Assembly: GCA_963576785.1 (NCBI GenBank)
Contig: OY756142.1
Coordinates: 1,674,001 to 1,738,000 of the forward strand
Length of the DNA stretch: 64,000 nt
DNA from: Chlorophyllum brunneum
Taxonomy: Eukaryota; Basidiomycota; Agaricomycetes; Agaricales; Agaricaceae
Direction: 5' to 3'
In this document: in pieces, positions 19,082 through 31,211 of the stretch
Layout: every line of letters begins with the position of its first letter
How positions within the stretch are numbered: the first letter of the stretch is position 1
Made by a program: the position numbers and the translations under genes
Notes under the pieces: model-generated
Seen by the model: the letters and a program-made list of their open reading frames with translations, nothing else
Database searches by the model: none
Told to the model about the DNA's origin: nothing

Positions 19082-21857
19082 ATGGCAGCACGCAAACTAC
19101 AAAGTATGTTCCCTGTGTTTCGCGAATACACCCCCTGACCCCGCTGTAGCCGAAATTGACCGGACACTGAAGAAGGTCGCAGAAGGCGTCGAGCTATTCG
19201 AGAGCATATATGAAAAGATGCAGGCCTCGACGAACCAGACCCAGAAGGAGAAACTCGAACTCGACCTCAAGACCCAGATCAAGAAACTCCAGCGGCTACG
19301 AGATCAAATAAAGACCTGGGTAGCGAGCAATGACATCAAAGACAAGTCCCAGCTGCTCGAGAATCGAAGACTCATTGAAACGGTGAGTTCCTTGTCTCGT
19401 ATACTACGCGGCGGGTGGACCAAATGCGCCGCCTGTGATGCGCATGCGAACAAGCCGCCTTCTCTCGCTTGCCCCTGTCCGTTCTCTCCCTTTGGAGTTC
19501 CTTGCTGACCGTTTTCCCCGCGTTTCGTTTTGTAGCAAATGGAGAAATTCAAGGCTTGCGAGAAGGAGATGAAGACCAAGGCATTTTCGAAAGAGGGTCT
19601 CATACAGGCTGCAAAGCTTGATCCCAAAGAACAGGAAAAGGAGGAAGCCACACAGTGGCTACAGTCGCAAGTGGAGGAGCTCCAGATGCAAGTGGAATCC
19701 GCAGAAGCCGAGGTGGAATCCCTACAAGGCTCTGGCAAAAAGCGCAATAAACAAGGTTCTAACGCCGGGCGTCTCGAAAAGCTGGAGCATCTCAATGAAC
19801 GTCGGAAATGGCACATTAGCCGACTAGAACTTGTCCTCCGTCTCCTCAATAATGGCTCCCTATCGCCAGAGAGAGTGCTGGGTCTCAAAGAAGATGTGCA
19901 GTACTTTGTCGAAAATAATACTGTTTGTACCCTATCGCGCTTCTTGGTACACGTTCTCGCTGAGAATCGTTGCGCTTTTAGGAAGAAGACTTTGACGAAG
20001 ACGAAGGCATTTACGATGAACTCAATCTTGAAGAGGAGGAAGAGAAATTTGGACTTGTCATGGAGGAGGAAGATAGCAGTAGTTCGGACGGGGCAAGCGA
20101 AGGTCAGTACCTGTCGTCGCAGTCCAGACGCCAAGTTGACATGTAGCAGAAAAACCAATTCGACCCGTCAACAAGAAGCATGATGAAGAATGCGTCCCCA
20201 CCAGCAAACGAGATGATAGTCCCATTCTCAAGAAGGCATCTGTTACACTCCAACTGCGGAGTACGTATACAAATTATATTCGTGATCTTAATTCTCACCA
20301 CGTCTCCGATTAGAACAATCGGTTGACAGTAAGCCTAGTCTCTCTCAGAACCATGAAAGTTACTAAATAGCTGTGATATACGACAGCGAAACCTGCATCA
20401 AATATTAACTTCTCGCAGTCCATGTCTAGTGTGGTGAAAGCTCCCGCCCCTAGACCACCCCAGTTACCGCCAATACGATACGCGACCGTGGCCCAGGCCG
20501 TGACACATAGCTCACAACAATCGCATGTGTCAACTGCTGCGTCGTCGACCGCTCACCTGCCAGCAACATCACAGATACAGACATCGCCGTCTGCTACAGC
20601 TCCTTCACCATCGGCACCACCTCCATCAACTGCCCAGGATCAGTCATCCATCTCTGCCTCTTCACCAAGCCTGACACACCCATCAGTAACGAGCCCAATT
20701 CTATCTTCAGCCGCATCAGTATCACAACAGCACGACGGTTCGACATATTCCGCACAAGATTCGCCTGCATTGTCAGAAGCTGCGCCTACAAAGAGTCAGC
20801 GACCTACATCACCTCAGAAAGTCGCATCCGTACCTCAAGGTAAGCAGAACAGCTCTGATGTCACGCGTATCTCTTCATACCTCTACCTTGTTAGATCAAT
20901 CACCTCAAGCCCCAGATGCGGATGTATCACTGGGTCAGGTACAACAAACCAATGGTGGATCTCAGCTTCCATTACAGCCTGCCCCAGGTCCCTCCCCGCT
21001 CCCGCAGCAAGTGCAACAATTTCCTCCGGGCACAAGAACCAAGTCACCTCTACCGAGTACGACGCCGAGCCAACCCATGTTCCCTCCTGGCGTCAAGGTC
21101 GCACAGAGCGACCAACAGCAGCAACAACAGCCTGCCATAGGAAATCAGCGCCCTCCATCTTCTGCACAGCAACCGCAGCAGTCGACCCGTACCCCGGCCT
21201 CTTCGGTGTTCCCTGGCTCTCTGCAGGATCTTGTGGTATCATTCGAGAATGTCAAGCAGAAAGGTGTGCATAAATGATTCAAGTGATTCACGTGAGACTC
21301 ATGTTTAAAGTAGCTGCTATACGCATGAACAATCTGGATCAAGTACACAAGATGCTCGAGGGTGGGTATACTAGCATGCCCCAGCCGCAGGATACTGAGA
21401 AGTGAGTCCATTTCAAACTTGAGTCTCCCAGCACTAAGCTTTCTCGGCTAGGCCCAAATACTATGTGCCCCGAAACCCGTTCCAGACCGCACTTTATTAT
21501 CCTCAAACTCCTCACCCTCTTCTTAATACAGCGGCCATCTTCTCCCAGCTAGATGTGGAAACACTATTTTACGTCTTCTATTACCTTCCGGGAACATATC
21601 AACAGTACGTCCCCCTCCACTTCTGAAACTTAGGCGTATTCTCATGTGAATCCAGACATCTGGCAGCGAAGGAGTTGAAGCGCCAGTCTTGGCGATTCCA
21701 TGTGAAGTACCTTACATGGTTTCAACGGCACTCTGAACCTCAAGCCATCACCGATGAGTACGAACAAGGTGTCTACGTATACTTTGACTGGGAAGGATCG
21801 TGGTGTCAACGGAAGAAGAGCGACTTCCGCTTCGAATACCGTTACCTGGAGGACTAA
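19082..21857 (+). CDS. NOT3: CCR4-NOT complex subunit NOT3/NOT5
   Basis: Eleven exons (19082-19103, 19150-19382, 19536-19922, 19982-20102, 20147-20260, 20314-20328, 20387-20839, 20895-21263, 21311-21401, 21452-21604, 21656-21857), 2160 nt, 719 residues. The N-terminal coiled coil (1 to about 230) starts [20 protein letters not shown] and includes [20 protein letters not shown]. The middle is Ser/Pro/Gln-rich and disordered. The C-terminal NOT box has [38 protein letters not shown] and ends FEYRYLED. The subunit docks on NOT1/NOT2 in the deadenylase complex, and yeast Not5 also senses the ribosomal E site. One exon is only 15 nt. It converges on MRPL12. Confidence 0.96.
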
Positions 21858-22023
21858 TTGCATTATTGCCCAAATACTCACCTATATCTGTCAGTCGTTT
21901 TCTTTACCTGCATTTTGTAGCCTATTTATTTGGGCTGTTTGTATTTCATACTTGCTCTGAATGATAAAATGATTATGATGGCGTTATACAAAAAAGTAAA
22001 CTGGTTAAACAGCATCAAGAAAA

Positions 22024-22832
22024 TCACTCCAGCTTCACAACTGCACCAAGATCCTGGAAGACCTTCTGCAACTTCTCAGCATCCTCTTTTGAAAGATTTT
22101 CTTTCAACAGTTTGGGCACGGACTCGACGAACTTTTTGGCCTGCAATAAAAGTCAGTAGTGGCACAATGAAAGCGTAGCATGCGTCGACGCACTTCGATG
22201 AGAGTCAAATTGGGTACCAGACCCTTCACCTCCTTGATGATCTTAGGTTTAGCGGCAGCATCGAAGGACTCTAGCTTGACGTTGAAGACAGTCTTCTCCT
22301 GTACCTTCTCCTAGACCGATACGTCAAAACTCTAGGAGAACAAGTGGACGAGCAAGTGACATACGGCTGCAGGCTCCTCGGCCGCAGGAGTAGCAGCAGC
22401 CGGGGCGGTGGAAGCGGTAGGAAGAGCAATTTCCTGGATATTTAGGCGTGACTAAAATGCGGTGAGCAAAATTAACTACGAAACGAGCGGATGACACACC
22501 TTGAGGAGTGTCACCAAGTCTGCTGCCTGCAGCAAAGTCAAACTTGAGATGTCGTCCACGATCCTACTTATGACGGGGTCGCTGGAGGTAGCTGGAGGAG
22601 GGGTCGCTTGTGAGGGCTCAGCGGTAGCGGTAGCTAGACATCTTGAGTGTGTGGGTAGCCGTGACCACCTATTGAGAGGTGAGTCCACCTGTTCCGAAGC
22701 ACACGAACGCCGGGAACACGACGCACCGAGCGGGAGAGGAACGGGAGAATGCGCGGAGAAGGCTAGAACAACGACTCTGAAGAGGACGTGAGCTGCAGAA
22801 CGAGCTATGAATGAGAACAGACCCACAGCCAT
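22024..22832 (-). CDS. MRPL12: Mitochondrial ribosomal protein L7/L12 (bL12m)
   Basis: Four exons (22832-22500, 22433-22365, 22310-22194, 22140-22024), 636 nt, 211 residues. The C-terminal domain matches bacterial L7/L12: VFNVKLESFDAAAKPKIIKEV, VPNLTLIEAKKFVESVPKLLKE and NLSKEDAEKLQKVFQDLGA. The N-terminal dimerisation helix is SRIVDDISSLTLLQAADLVTLLK, followed by an Ala/Pro hinge. It forms the stalk that recruits translation GTPases on the mitoribosome. The N-terminus is less sure: the ATG at 22832 gives a long hydrophobic/basic leader (MAVGLFSFIARSAAH) fitting a targeting peptide, but an extra 5' intron could replace part of it. Confidence 0.9.
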
Positions 22833-23002
22833 GCTCAACCCAGTTGTTGGTTCAACGCGCCAGACACGGAACCAGAAATTTGAAGTCTTATTTGTTCCAG
22901 TTAGGCAATATCCCCGCACGGCTCTCTCCGGGAAATACAATATGACAGTCAGGCATATACAAAACAGTAATACAGACAGACCGAACAGATAAATAGCGAT
23001 TT

Positions 23003-24505
23003 CTACACTTCCAGACAATGATGATCGCGCGGCATCTTTTCTGGGTCGGGGAACTCGGTCTTGAGATCAACAGTGCTCGAGGCGCTGTCCAGAGACTTGA
23101 CTTTCTTGGGTTCGCGCTCTCTCCAAAAACAGACGACTCGCAAGATATCCTTCTGTGTACCAAAAATAAGCATGACTACGGTAGCGGCTTGTGATAAAGG
23201 TTAGCGAAGCGAGTTCAACGAGGAAAGGTGACGAGGCACACCCGATGCAATCACTAGGTCTGGAACCGGGCTCTGGGGCGATTTGATCGAGAGAAAGCTG
23301 AGGCTGGTAGGAAAGCAGTTCAAAATAAAATATGCACGATAACGGATAATAATGCACCTCATGGCAATAATGATGTAGAAACCGAACGTAATGATTCGAA
23401 TTGGAAGACTCAAATCTAGTGCACTCCCTGTGGGCATGTTATCCTTCTGGATTTTCCACCGTTTAATCAGGATGATGACCGTCCAAACTGATTGGAAGGT
23501 TTCAGCGAAGTCAGTTGAAGGGAACACATTCCACGAGATCATACCTTCGAAAACGAATGTCACGAAGAGGATGACGGCAGATACTATCGTGAGTGCATTT
23601 GTGCTGGAATAGGCAATTAACTCGATTTATGAATGCAACCGGAACTGAAATCTTACAGGGGCAGAAAATCCAAGGAACAGTAGAAGAACCGTCGACTCCG
23701 GGATACTCGTCCTGGCTGATTTGCACCAATCTGTGAATAATACTCAGCAAGGTGTTAACTCGAAATGGATCCTCTGAATTCACAGCAGCCGTTGCCAGAA
23801 TAAAGATGAAAAAGGTGATATATGGAGCCACAGTCATCTGGAACACGTTAACAATTGTTACTAGTCAGCAGAGTACGTCGTACTCACCACCCATAGCTCT
23901 GGTAGATGCTCACGATCTCGGTATTCTTGGCCGTGATAATGGGCTCTGATTACTAGGAACATCTGAAGAAAAATGTTTGGTTGGTTTTTCACTGTGATAT
24001 TGTGGTATCAGACCCACATGTAGCACCAGCATGAGGGCGGCTACTGATGAGCTGTTTCACTCTAAGTAGCCGATCTTGACAGCAAACTTCAGTGACTTAC
24101 AGGCCGGGCATTCCGTAGAGGAGTGATGCTTGCAGCAGGCAAAGCATTCGGGGCGGTTCTGGCCCCTCAATTTTTCCAGCATACAAACTTATCTGATTGA
24201 GCTAAATGCCCTGGATTCTCCAGATAAAACCACTCACAGTAGACTAGACGCACTAGGAAAACGGGGACGTGGGCATGTTTAAGGGGACGGAAAGGTGGCA
24301 GGCACACTCACATCCCAATGATAATGAAAGCCACGCAAAGGTTAATGAATGTTATATGCCTATGTATCTTCTTCGAGAAAAACACAATGGCCAGAAGTAT
24401 GGGTAGCCCAAAATGAGAAGGCCAGGCGTTCAGAACCAGGAATGCAATGAGTTGTTCATGGGTGCCCTGCACGATATTGACCTGAGGCGGGGTTGCCACT
24501 GGCAT
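23003..24505 (-). CDS. Seven-transmembrane GPCR-like protein
   Basis: Multi-exon minus-strand gene from ATG 24505 to the stop at 23003-23005. The N-terminus MPVATPPQVNIVQGTHEQ is followed by TM1 (FGLPILLAIVFFSKK), TM2 (ITFINLCVAFIIIG) and a loop GPEPPRMLC. TM3 is SSVAALMLVLH, then comes a basic loop, TM4 (MTVAPYITFFIFILATAAV) and an external loop with SSTVPWIFCPC. TM5 is VSAVILFVTFVFEG, a long cytoplasmic loop follows, then TM6 (IITFGFYIIIAM) and a last TM near VIASAATVVMLIF. The tail reads KVKSLDSASSTVDL and ends HHCLEV. I know this as a basidiomycete-restricted family; a ligand is not known. Exon borders in the first loop are uncertain and may include a very short exon. It lies 170 bp upstream of MRPL12 on the same strand. 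Confidence 0.75.
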
Positions 24506-25698
24506 ACCTTCGTTAATCGATCAGAATCCCCAAACCCCAAACCCACACCATTCAGAAGTGCGGAAGCCCTACCTTGGGTTGCCGAGCCCGCCAACATCCC
24601 CTTCCGAGTCTGTCACTGACACCGTTAAGTCGAAAGAAACGGGAAATAGCGAGGTCGAAGCCGGCTCCGACGCCAGGAAGACTTTTGGTAGAAAGGCGGA
24701 AGAATGGGTCGGTAACAACCTTTCATGTTTTGATTGCACCCTGAGAATGGATGGTCTGAACAGGGCGAGAGCTATCACTGCCAATCGCTCAATTCAATGA
24801 TCGTGTTAGAGCTGTCATAGAAGACAGAATCACGATGGTTTCAGATTGTCAAATGATGTGTGCTTACCCCACCCTGAGCACCTGGTTACGGGCTGTTGAG
24901 GTCTGGGGTGAGGCCGGTGAGAGATCTGGGTGCGGTGGTGCTTCTGGATTATGACGAACATCCATCTAACTTGCATGAGCCTCCGAGAATAATGAATCTG
25001 ACGCTGGTTCGATGGGCCTTGCGACCCCGGTTTGTGCGCTCTCAAACTACTCGGTGGCGGATGAACGGTGACCTTACTGTTCCGCAGGAACCTGAACCTA
25101 ACACCATTTTAACTCCTTTTTCAAACTCCCAATGTTCTACGTACTTATCGCTCGCAGTTCTTCCCTGACGACGCGCATGTTCATTCGCGCAATCTCGGGG
25201 AAGGTCACCATGTAAAAGAAGCTCCCGTTCCAAGAAGATGTCCAAGTAGCTCGCAAATCCAGTTATTGGGTAGCCATATCATCCGTGGCGCCCAACAAAT
25301 ACAGTATCTGCCATTCCTTCTTTGACCCCTCCAAGGAAAAATCAGGCTTTCTCAACCCAGGAACGATTACGTGTCGGCGGAGAATCGCCTCCTTTGTAGG
25401 GAAACCGGCCACTTCTCTCGAACCTAAACTTTCGACCGACAACGCCCAGCTGGCCATGCACTTGTCGGTTATCTCGCAGTGTCACTTCCTTCCCGTTGAG
25501 AAGTGAAGAATCGCCTGCATATCACCTCACGGAGTAGTCAAAGTCTGGATGTCCTTTGATCACGCCACCTGAGAACTTCACTATGGAACCTACGAAGTGA
25601 TCCTCTTGGCTTCTCGACGGACCATCCTTACTTAAATTACTTGAAGCGAAGCGAATGGCTGGACGTTGCCCTTTCCTCACCCTCGTCCCGCCATAAGA
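24506..25698. other. Intergenic region with weak coding-like signal
   Basis: About 1.2 kb between two genes that point apart, so promoters for both are expected here. On the minus strand around 25250-25140 a frame reads SSWNGSFFYMVTFPEIARM and then ends at a GTACGT donor-like site. A neighbouring minus frame (25457-25263) holds KEAILRRHVIVPGLRKPDF. I cannot join them into a gene or assign a family. They may be a decayed gene remnant or chance. Confidence 0.35.
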
Positions 25699-27796
25699 AT
25701 GTCCTTTGGTGAACATCTGATGAAAGTGGACAATTCGTATGTTGTACTCGGCTATACCGCGGTCTGGGAGAGCGCACTCATGTTCAGTAGCTTGGGGGCA
25801 GCCTTTATTGGGGTAATTTGCGCGGCAGCGTGAGTGGAAAATTTCCCTCCGATAGCAAAAACTAATTTACCGAATCAGGCTCTATGGTGGTATGACTTTC
25901 TTTCCTCCAAGTCAAGATAAGCTCAAGGGAGGTTCCAAAGTATCATGCGTCCAGACACTTTATTACTTCACCCGATACCCCAAGGCATGTAGTTCTCTCA
26001 GCAGCCTATCCATTTGACCCGTAAGGACCTTTTGGCTGTAGGACGTCTGGTACATCAAATATCTCGTGGGTACTCGGCTGCTTTGTTTTCGAGGCGATCA
26101 GGCGGTTGACGATCTATAGGTCGGTCTTGTTTGGGTTTTCGATACAGTTCATCAATGTTTAATTTGTCACACTGGTTCGTCTCTGACACTTGTGAGTGTG
26201 CAAGGTTTAACCAGAACCCAGTGTATTTTTACGTCATCACAAATTTCAATAATCCAACCATCCTTGCCGAAATGGTTTGGTAGGTATAATTACATCCTGA
26301 CCAAGAATGCCCTGGTTGATCCTTGCTCCAGGAGCATTCTTGTAAGGCGCATCATAGTTGATTAGATCTGGTACTTACAAACCCCAAAGCTTGAAGTCCT
26401 GTTTAACGTGAGCTATCGTGATCACCTCAGCAGTTAATTCTTATTCTTCATGCAGGGTCTCGTTGGTTTCCTAGTGCAAGCGTTCGTGTGTAAGTTGCCG
26501 CATTCAGATGTAGTAGCTGATAGAGTGTGTAGGTTTCTTACTTTGCGCGTCTGGAGGCGTGAGTTCTTGGCTTGGAGCTTTTCGTGAGTTAACCCACCCG
26601 TGGACAGTAAGCAACAACAACCTTTTCATAACGGGTGTTATTGTAAGTCGCCCGGAGTTGTACCACCAAGAGAGAGTCTGACAGTCAGCTAGGCATGTAT
26701 GGTTATTGCGGAGTTCGGTGCGCACTCTAGATGAGGAGCCTAGCAGATGATTTACCTTATCATCATAGGTTGCTCTATCGGTGAGCTAGGGTACGCTGTT
26801 TCCTGACTTTTTGGCTAATGCACAAACCTAGCTTTCACAGCGGAAGCGTGAGTCACCCCTATGTGACCGCCAAACGACCGCTCATACGTTGACATGTACA
26901 GCCTGCAATTTCATACCTGGGAAGAACTGAAAGGTTTGAAGGTATGATCCTCCTCGCATGTCTGAAATTGCTGCCCTTCAATTAGTACGGATGACTGACA
27001 GGGACTTTCGATCACGGTTAACATACTTGCCGTGGTGCCCGATGTTCTAATTGCTGGTTCTCTTTTCTACTTCCTTCAACGTTCGCGGACGGGTTTTAAG
27101 AAGCAAGTTTCCTCACCAAAGGACGTAGAGTGGCTCACTGACCGGTGTCATTACAGGTCTGATACAATGATAACTCGACTCGTATGTTGGCATGCGTATT
27201 GCTTTTGCCGACCCCTCACCCAGAAGCAGATTGTATTCACTGTCAGCACCGGTGTCTTTACCAGTATATGTGCCATCGCGTCTCTTGTGTCGGTGAGCGG
27301 ACTTTTCCTATCGTAATAGCCTCGCCCTCCAACAACGAGTTTAGATTCTTGTTTGGGAGAATACCTTGATTTATGTTGCGTTTTACTTTAGTCTAGGAAG
27401 ATGTGGGTCACCCTAATTATCTCACTGTTAGGTTCATTGGTTTATCAAGATACAGTATACAGTAACTCTGTATTGGCCACACTAAACGCACGCATCACGA
27501 TTCGAGGTTTAGGGGAAGATAGCGATGAGCTCTCGTTCTCGCTTCAAACCATGAGCAAATCCTGTCAACCGGCATTCAACACTTCTTCTTTCCTTGTGAG
27601 TACTCCTTCGTCCTACCTCATCCACAAGTTTAACTCTGGTCAAACAGAGACCTACAAACATCTCGATCAAAATCGATACCACTCAGGAATTGACCAGGGA
27701 CCACAACATGCCGGACCTCGAGGTGAGCAGGTGAATGGTTTCGTCCTACACGGATTGCCAGTCAATGACGAGCTTTATCCCCCATCTCACCCTTGA
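25699..27796 (+). CDS. DUF6534-type seven-transmembrane protein, possibly frameshifted
   Basis: The start MSFGEHLMKVDNSYVVLGYT at 25699 leads to TM1 (AALMFSSLGAAFIGVICAA-like). A tiny exon 25879-25889 and 25941-25984 spell LYGVSCVQTLYYFTRYPKD, the hallmark loop of this basidiomycete family. After this come NQNPVYFYVITNFNNPT, LEVLFNGLVGFLVQAF, RVWRLSNNN, SITVNILAVVPDVLIAGS, RTGFKKSDTMI, VFTVSTGVFTSICAIASL and GRLYSNSVLATLNAR. Thus most of the DUF6534 protein can be recovered across about a dozen exons. Two spots fail. One extra G in the run 26068-26070 shifts the frame between KYLV and EAIRRL, and the exon join after EMVW (near 26282) is unresolved. An apparent GC donor follows 25984. No function is known for the family; it is thought to be receptor-like. 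It is either a recent pseudogene or carries a sequencing slip. Confidence 0.65.
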
Positions 27797-28979
27797 TTGC
27801 TATGACACAACAGTCTGCCATCACTGAAAGTTCCTACTAGGTCTACGCGTTCCTTGCCATGATCATGAACATGGTACTCTTTTGCAGGAAGGATGGAACT
27901 GACGAACAAACAAGTTGACAGGTGACCAATGACCACAGGGCGAGGATCACCTATTATATACCCACCTACTGAGGAACTCTCTCTCTTGTATTCGGTGTGG
28001 TCGGCTTTCTTCATTTTTGAAACCTGCCGTCGCTATTTGATGAACCACTATACCAGTACGTATATACCTGTAGTGCATATATCCATTTCCCGATGCGAAT
28101 CACCAACCTACCAGAACTGATGTAAGAGACCATTAGAGGATCATTGAAGTGAGTCGCAGGCACATTGACAAGATAGTCTATATGACCCTTAGTGCTGTGA
28201 TCGTTGGTCGGCGCTCACCGAGACTGGTGTTCTCTACACACTCGAACACGTCCGAATTCATATCTTAACCCCTTAAATGTTGCTGCAAACGAAGCTCTCG
28301 AAAAAATAGGGTAATTGGCCAGCTAAATTTGCGACACACGAAAAGAGCGCCTACGTCAGTTGCCTTAATTTGGGGGTAGGAGAGACCCAAACTGGTCGGT
28401 CGAAGACAGACCGGAATCTCGTCTCTGCAATTCCCATCCAATGGCGCAACAACTTCCACCTCGTGTCTGGACTTCTTGCAAATCAAAGCACGGTGGAATG
28501 ACCTTCATGTCGACACTTTTCCTTCCAAGGATCTTACATCTGGGTTAGTGGAGCTGTACTGTCGGGCGGTCAGATTCGCCAGGCATCTCGTGCCGAACAT
28601 ATACGAGATCGGACGCGCATGAATGCTACACCCATCGACTTATAAAATCCCTGACTATGTTGATCCATCTCATGGATTTCATAGTGCTCGCCATGCCGTT
28701 GCTACAAAGACGGGTGCCCACAGATTCTGTCCGATGACTGTGATGTTGGTCGCCACCTCGTGGTTGTGCCTATGCCTTAGATTTGGCATACGTCGAGACA
28801 TTACCGCGGACTTCGACGACGGCGCAGTAAGGATCAGAGAGAAGCGCAAAGTTCTAAAAGTACCTTTTCGGGTTTGATCCTGTACTGGAGGTTCTCTTCA
28901 GATTTAAAAGCGCTCACCAAAAGACACCTTTCAAACGCCCTTTCAATCATTGTCATCCTTCGCTCCTTTCACATAAACC
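27797..28979. other. Intergenic: no supported gene
   Basis: About 1.2 kb between the DUF6534-type gene and the P450. Short frames on both strands show no family resemblance and no consistent splice chain. The last few hundred bases should hold the P450 promoter. Nothing else is seen. Confidence 0.5.
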
Positions 28980-31056
28980 ATGCCACATAACTGTATAATA
29001 TTCCTAGACTTCATTCTTGCGCTCTTTGGCCTATTTATCTTTTATTCGCTGTTTTTCAAGAAGTCTTCCTTGTCTCTCCCACCTGGACCGGCTGGCTTAC
29101 CACTCGTTGGTAATATTCTTGACATGCCTTCGGAAATGGAATGGCTAACCTTCGCTCGATGGGGAGAACAATACGGTATTATCCACTCTTCTCTGCAAAG
29201 CCCTGAATACATTGCTCACGGCAAAAAAGGAGATATCTGCTCAGTCACTGTGCTTGGACAATCCCTCGTCATCATTAACACGGCCCAGGTAGCAGCAGAT
29301 ATGTTAGACAAGAAAAGCGCCATCTATTCGGACCGTCCAACCCTCCAGATGGCTGGCGAGCTCGTGGGTTGGAAGGATTCGCTGGTACTTCTCCCCTATG
29401 GCGACCGTTTCCGTCGCTATCGACGTCTCTTCCACAAACTTATTGGAAGCGTCACCGCAATGAAGCAGTTCTACCCCATCGAAGAAGCAGAAACTCGACG
29501 TTTTCTCCGTCGAGTAATCGATGATCCTAGCAATCTCTCTGCGCATATCAGAAAGTACGTCCATAGAGCCGCAGTTAAACGGCACATTATATTCATGGAC
29601 ATGCTTCTAGAGCAGTTGGTGCAACCATCTTGCGTATCACTTACGGATATACGGCGCAAGAATCCAAAGACCCTTTCGTGCAACTCGCGGATCAGGCAAC
29701 AGAGCAGTTTTCCCTCGCGACGGCTCCGGGCGGCTTTCTCGTAGATCTCATCCCAGCCTGTAAGTCACTTCATCTTCCTAAATGGGAAGACAAATAACTA
29801 ACTTTCCAAAGTGCGCCACGTACCTCTCTGGTTTCCTGGTGCGGGTTTCCGCCACAAGGCGCTTGCTTGGGGATCGACGTTATGTGACATGGTCGGTCGG
29901 CCCTATGAGTTTGTTCAACAACAGGTGGTGAGTTCGCTAGTTGTGTGGACGTCTACACTGAAGCATTCACACTCATGTGATAGGCTGCCGGAACAGCCAC
30001 GCAGTCCTTCACATCTGCGCTTCTGGGTGATAGAGTGCTCAACCATGAGGAAGAGCTGGATATTCGATGGAGCGCTGCAAGCATCTATTCCGGAGCCTCT
30101 GACACGGTAAATCCGCCACTTTACTGGCGCCAAACATTGATATTGACTAATCATACGGCAGACCGTTTCTGCTGTTTATTCATTCTTCTTAGCTATGACT
30201 CTCTATCCGGAAGTCGCGAAGCGTGCAAGAGCAGAGCTGGATGAAATCGTAAGCACCGATAGGCTACCCACTTTCGAGGATCGCGACTCCCTACCTTACA
30301 TCGACGCACTGGTGAAGGAAGTCTTTAGGTGGTATACAGTCGTACCCACCGGTGTGTAGTCTGTCTAGTCTGTTCAGTGCTATGATGGTTTACGTTTCAG
30401 TAGCCGTGCCGCACCGTAGTACACAAGACGATGTCCATGATGGCTATTATATCCCCAAGGGCTCACTGGTTATTCCAAATATCTGGTAAAACCCAGCTAC
30501 TTACCGCAGCCCATGGGACTTAAACGTCTTTTTACCCAAGGAATTTCACACATGACCCTCGAGTATATAACAAGCCCGACGAATTCCGACCTGAACGTTT
30601 CATTGCCTCTGAGAATGGGGGGATCGTGGAACAAGATCCGCGGGACCTTTGTTTCGGCTTTGGAAGAAGGTCAGTGGGATTAGGACTTGCACCATCGCAC
30701 TGATTGACAGTGCTCCGTTGCGCTGTGTAGGGTTTGTCCTGGTATGTGCACTGACGAATTGTGTGTGTCGGCTCCTCATCAGACCCTCCAGGTATTCATT
30801 TCGCAGATGCTTCCGTCTTCATATTGTGTGCAATGTCATTGGCAGTCCTGGACATTGAAAAGTTGGTGGTAAACGGCGTTGTTACCGAGCCAGTCCTCCA
30901 GTATTCGACAGGGACCATAAGGTGAGACTTGCTCGTTGCGATTCATGGTTTTCGTGACTTGACATACGTCGCAGCCGTCCAAAACCTTTCCAATGTTCAA
31001 TTAAGCCCCGAAGTTCCGGAATAACTTCACTGATTGAGGATGAACAAAGCATATAA
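28980..31056 (+). CDS. Cytochrome P450 monooxygenase
   Basis: Eleven exons (28980-29175, 29230-29554, 29611-29759, 29812-29927, 29984-30106, 30162-30351, 30401-30485, 30541-30669, 30731-30741, 30792-30921, 30975-31056), 1536 nt, 511 residues. An N-terminal membrane anchor ([21 protein letters not shown]) precedes the PPGP hinge. The I-helix has [18 protein letters not shown], the K-helix LVKEVFRW (ExxR), then PERF, and the heme loop FGFGRRVCPG, whose Cys is the axial ligand. It resembles the OrdA-like P450s common in Agaricomycetes. The substrate is unknown; such enzymes act in secondary metabolism or xenobiotic oxidation. The heme Cys codon lies in an 11-nt exon. No reductase or biosynthetic partner is adjacent. 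Confidence 0.95.
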
Positions 31057-31211
31057 TATAATGGTGATTGGTTTTAATGTCAGACAGGTAGCAACTATTA
31101 TCTCTATCTATCCATTCTTCCGTCTTGTTCCATAGCTCCTTGGTAGATGCACGGTGCATAATTAAACCAGCATCTTAGTCTAGAACATAACTCCTACCCT
31201 TCATAGACTCA

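Noticed and set aside
24506..31056. Secondary-metabolite gene cluster around the P450
   Set aside because: No polyketide synthase, NRPS, terpene synthase, transporter or pathway regulator is adjacent.
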